In this document: positions 37,978-38,406 of the stretch, one piece after another
Numbering within the stretch: position 1 is the first letter of the stretch
Layout of the letters: each line of letters begins with the position of its first letter
From: Geobacteraceae bacterium GWC2_55_20
Lineage (GTDB): Bacteria; Desulfobacterota; Desulfuromonadia; Geobacterales; Pseudopelobacteraceae
DNA: 38,406 nucleotides
Direction: 5' to 3'
Assembly (NCBI GenBank): GCA_001802125.1
Contig: MGZK01000027.1
Coordinates: 1 to 38,406, forward strand
Notes under the pieces: generated by a model
The model's input: the letters and a program-made list of their open reading frames with translations, nothing else
The model's database searches: none
What the model was told of the DNA's origin: nothing
Translations under genes and position numbers: made by a program

Positions 37978-38406
37978 ATGTTCAAGAAGTCAATTTTGAC
38001 CGCTGCGCTGCTGCTGGTCACCGTCGTTGCGGCCCAGGCCGCCCCCACCAAAGTCGATCCCAAAATCAAGAAGTACGCACCCGCTGCCGGAGTGGCCGGC
38101 AACCTGAGCAGCATCGGTTCCGACACCCTCAACAACCTGATGACCTACTGGGCCGAAGGCTTCAAAAAGAAATACCCCAACGTCAACATCCAGATTGAAG
38201 GCAAGGGCTCCAGCACCGCTCCTCCCGCCCTGATTTCCGCCACCGCGCAACTGGGGCCCATGTCGCGCGAGATGAAGAGTTCCGAGATCGAGCAGTTTGA
38301 GAAGAAGTTCGGTTTCAAACCGACCAAGATCGGCGTGGCGCTGGATTCGCTGGCGGTATACGTCAACAAGGACAACCCGGTCAAGAGCCTCTCGCTGGAC
38401 GAAGTT
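37978..38406 (+). CDS. pstS: Phosphate ABC transporter substrate-binding protein PstS (5' part)
   Basis: The first 143 codons are in the window. The signal peptide runs to about residue 21 (LLLVTVVAAQA). The mature part has the PstS-like phosphate-site pattern GVAGNLSSIGSDTLNNLM, FKKKYPNVNIQIEGKGSSTAPPAL, then a motif QLGPMSREM and IGVALDSLAVYVN. It binds phosphate outside the inner membrane and passes it to PstCAB. The start at 37978 is preceded by AAGGAGGAA and a Pho box upstream. It is partial because the window ends, not because of damage. Confidence 0.95.
   Translation, partial: MFKKSILTAALLLVTVVAAQAAPTKVDPKIKKYAPAAGVAGNLSSIGSDTLNNLMTYWAEGFKKKYPNVNIQIEGKGSSTAPPALISATAQLGPMSREMKSSEIEQFEKKFGFKPTKIGVALDSLAVYVNKDNPVKSLSLDEV

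Noticed and set aside
1-38406. CRISPR arrays, tRNA or rRNA genes, intact insertion sequences
   Set aside because: No regularly spaced direct repeats, no tRNA cloverleaf or rRNA segments, and no transposase-like frames were seen on either strand.

Overview
The window looks like a chromosome segment of a Geobacter-type anaerobe (Geobacterales/Desulfuromonadia). This is inferred from gene content: a full-length class I hybrid cluster protein, System II cytochrome c biogenesis (ResB/CcsA), a ferrous-iron operon with a c-type cytochrome and a DUF3793 protein, a DUF3124 protein, UPF0182, and a PhoB-PhoR-PstS start with CTGTAACAT Pho boxes. No rRNA, tRNA, CRISPR array or intact transposon was seen. 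The assignment rests on recalled family knowledge, not on a search.

Layout. 1-1750: hcp with an upstream palindrome and a clear terminator. 1880-7260: an accessory island, visibly more AT-rich than its neighbours. It holds a DUF4160/DUF2442 pair, a 1353-residue antiviral-STAND-like protein (PD-(D/E)XK nuclease-like N-terminus, P-loop NTPase, long helical C-terminus) and a frameshifted MNT nucleotidyltransferase pseudogene. 7298-11019: an RluA-type pseudouridine synthase, a small Cys-rich exported protein, and ccsB-ccsA. 11027-26788: a long, tightly spaced plus-strand run that opens with a consensus promoter and a yybP-ykoY (Mn2+) riboswitch with a terminator in front of htpX. It continues with an RHH protein, a YgdQ-like TerC protein, UPF0182, DUF3124, a CPA2 antiporter with RCK domains, PGPGW, an Alx-like TerC protein, a zinc-ribbon protein, a mini MreB-like protein, a GDT1/UPF0016 Mn exporter, a CNNM/CorC protein, a CBS-DRTGG Mn-dependent pyrophosphatase and a CorA-like protein with an MgtE-N-like head and a GMS signature. 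Much of this run concerns divalent cations, manganese above all. 27003-28300: a remnant of a restriction-methylase C-terminus coupled to a DUF1016/YhcG nuclease, surrounded by REP-like hairpins. 28386-33577 (minus): an eight-gene iron/heme operon (DUF3793, cytochrome c, hemP, outer-membrane protein, FeoA-like, feoA, feoB, FeoB-associated Cys-rich protein) behind a consensus promoter overlapped by a Fur-like box. 33774-34941: an RMD1/DUF155 protein and two small minus-strand genes. 35088-38406: phoB, phoR and the start of pstS with Pho boxes.

The features most worth pursuing are the STAND-nuclease protein, the Mn riboswitch placed before a membrane protease and a metal-transport run, the MgtE_N-CorA fusion with an altered GMN signature, and the iron operon whose promoter position moves the annotated start of its first gene.
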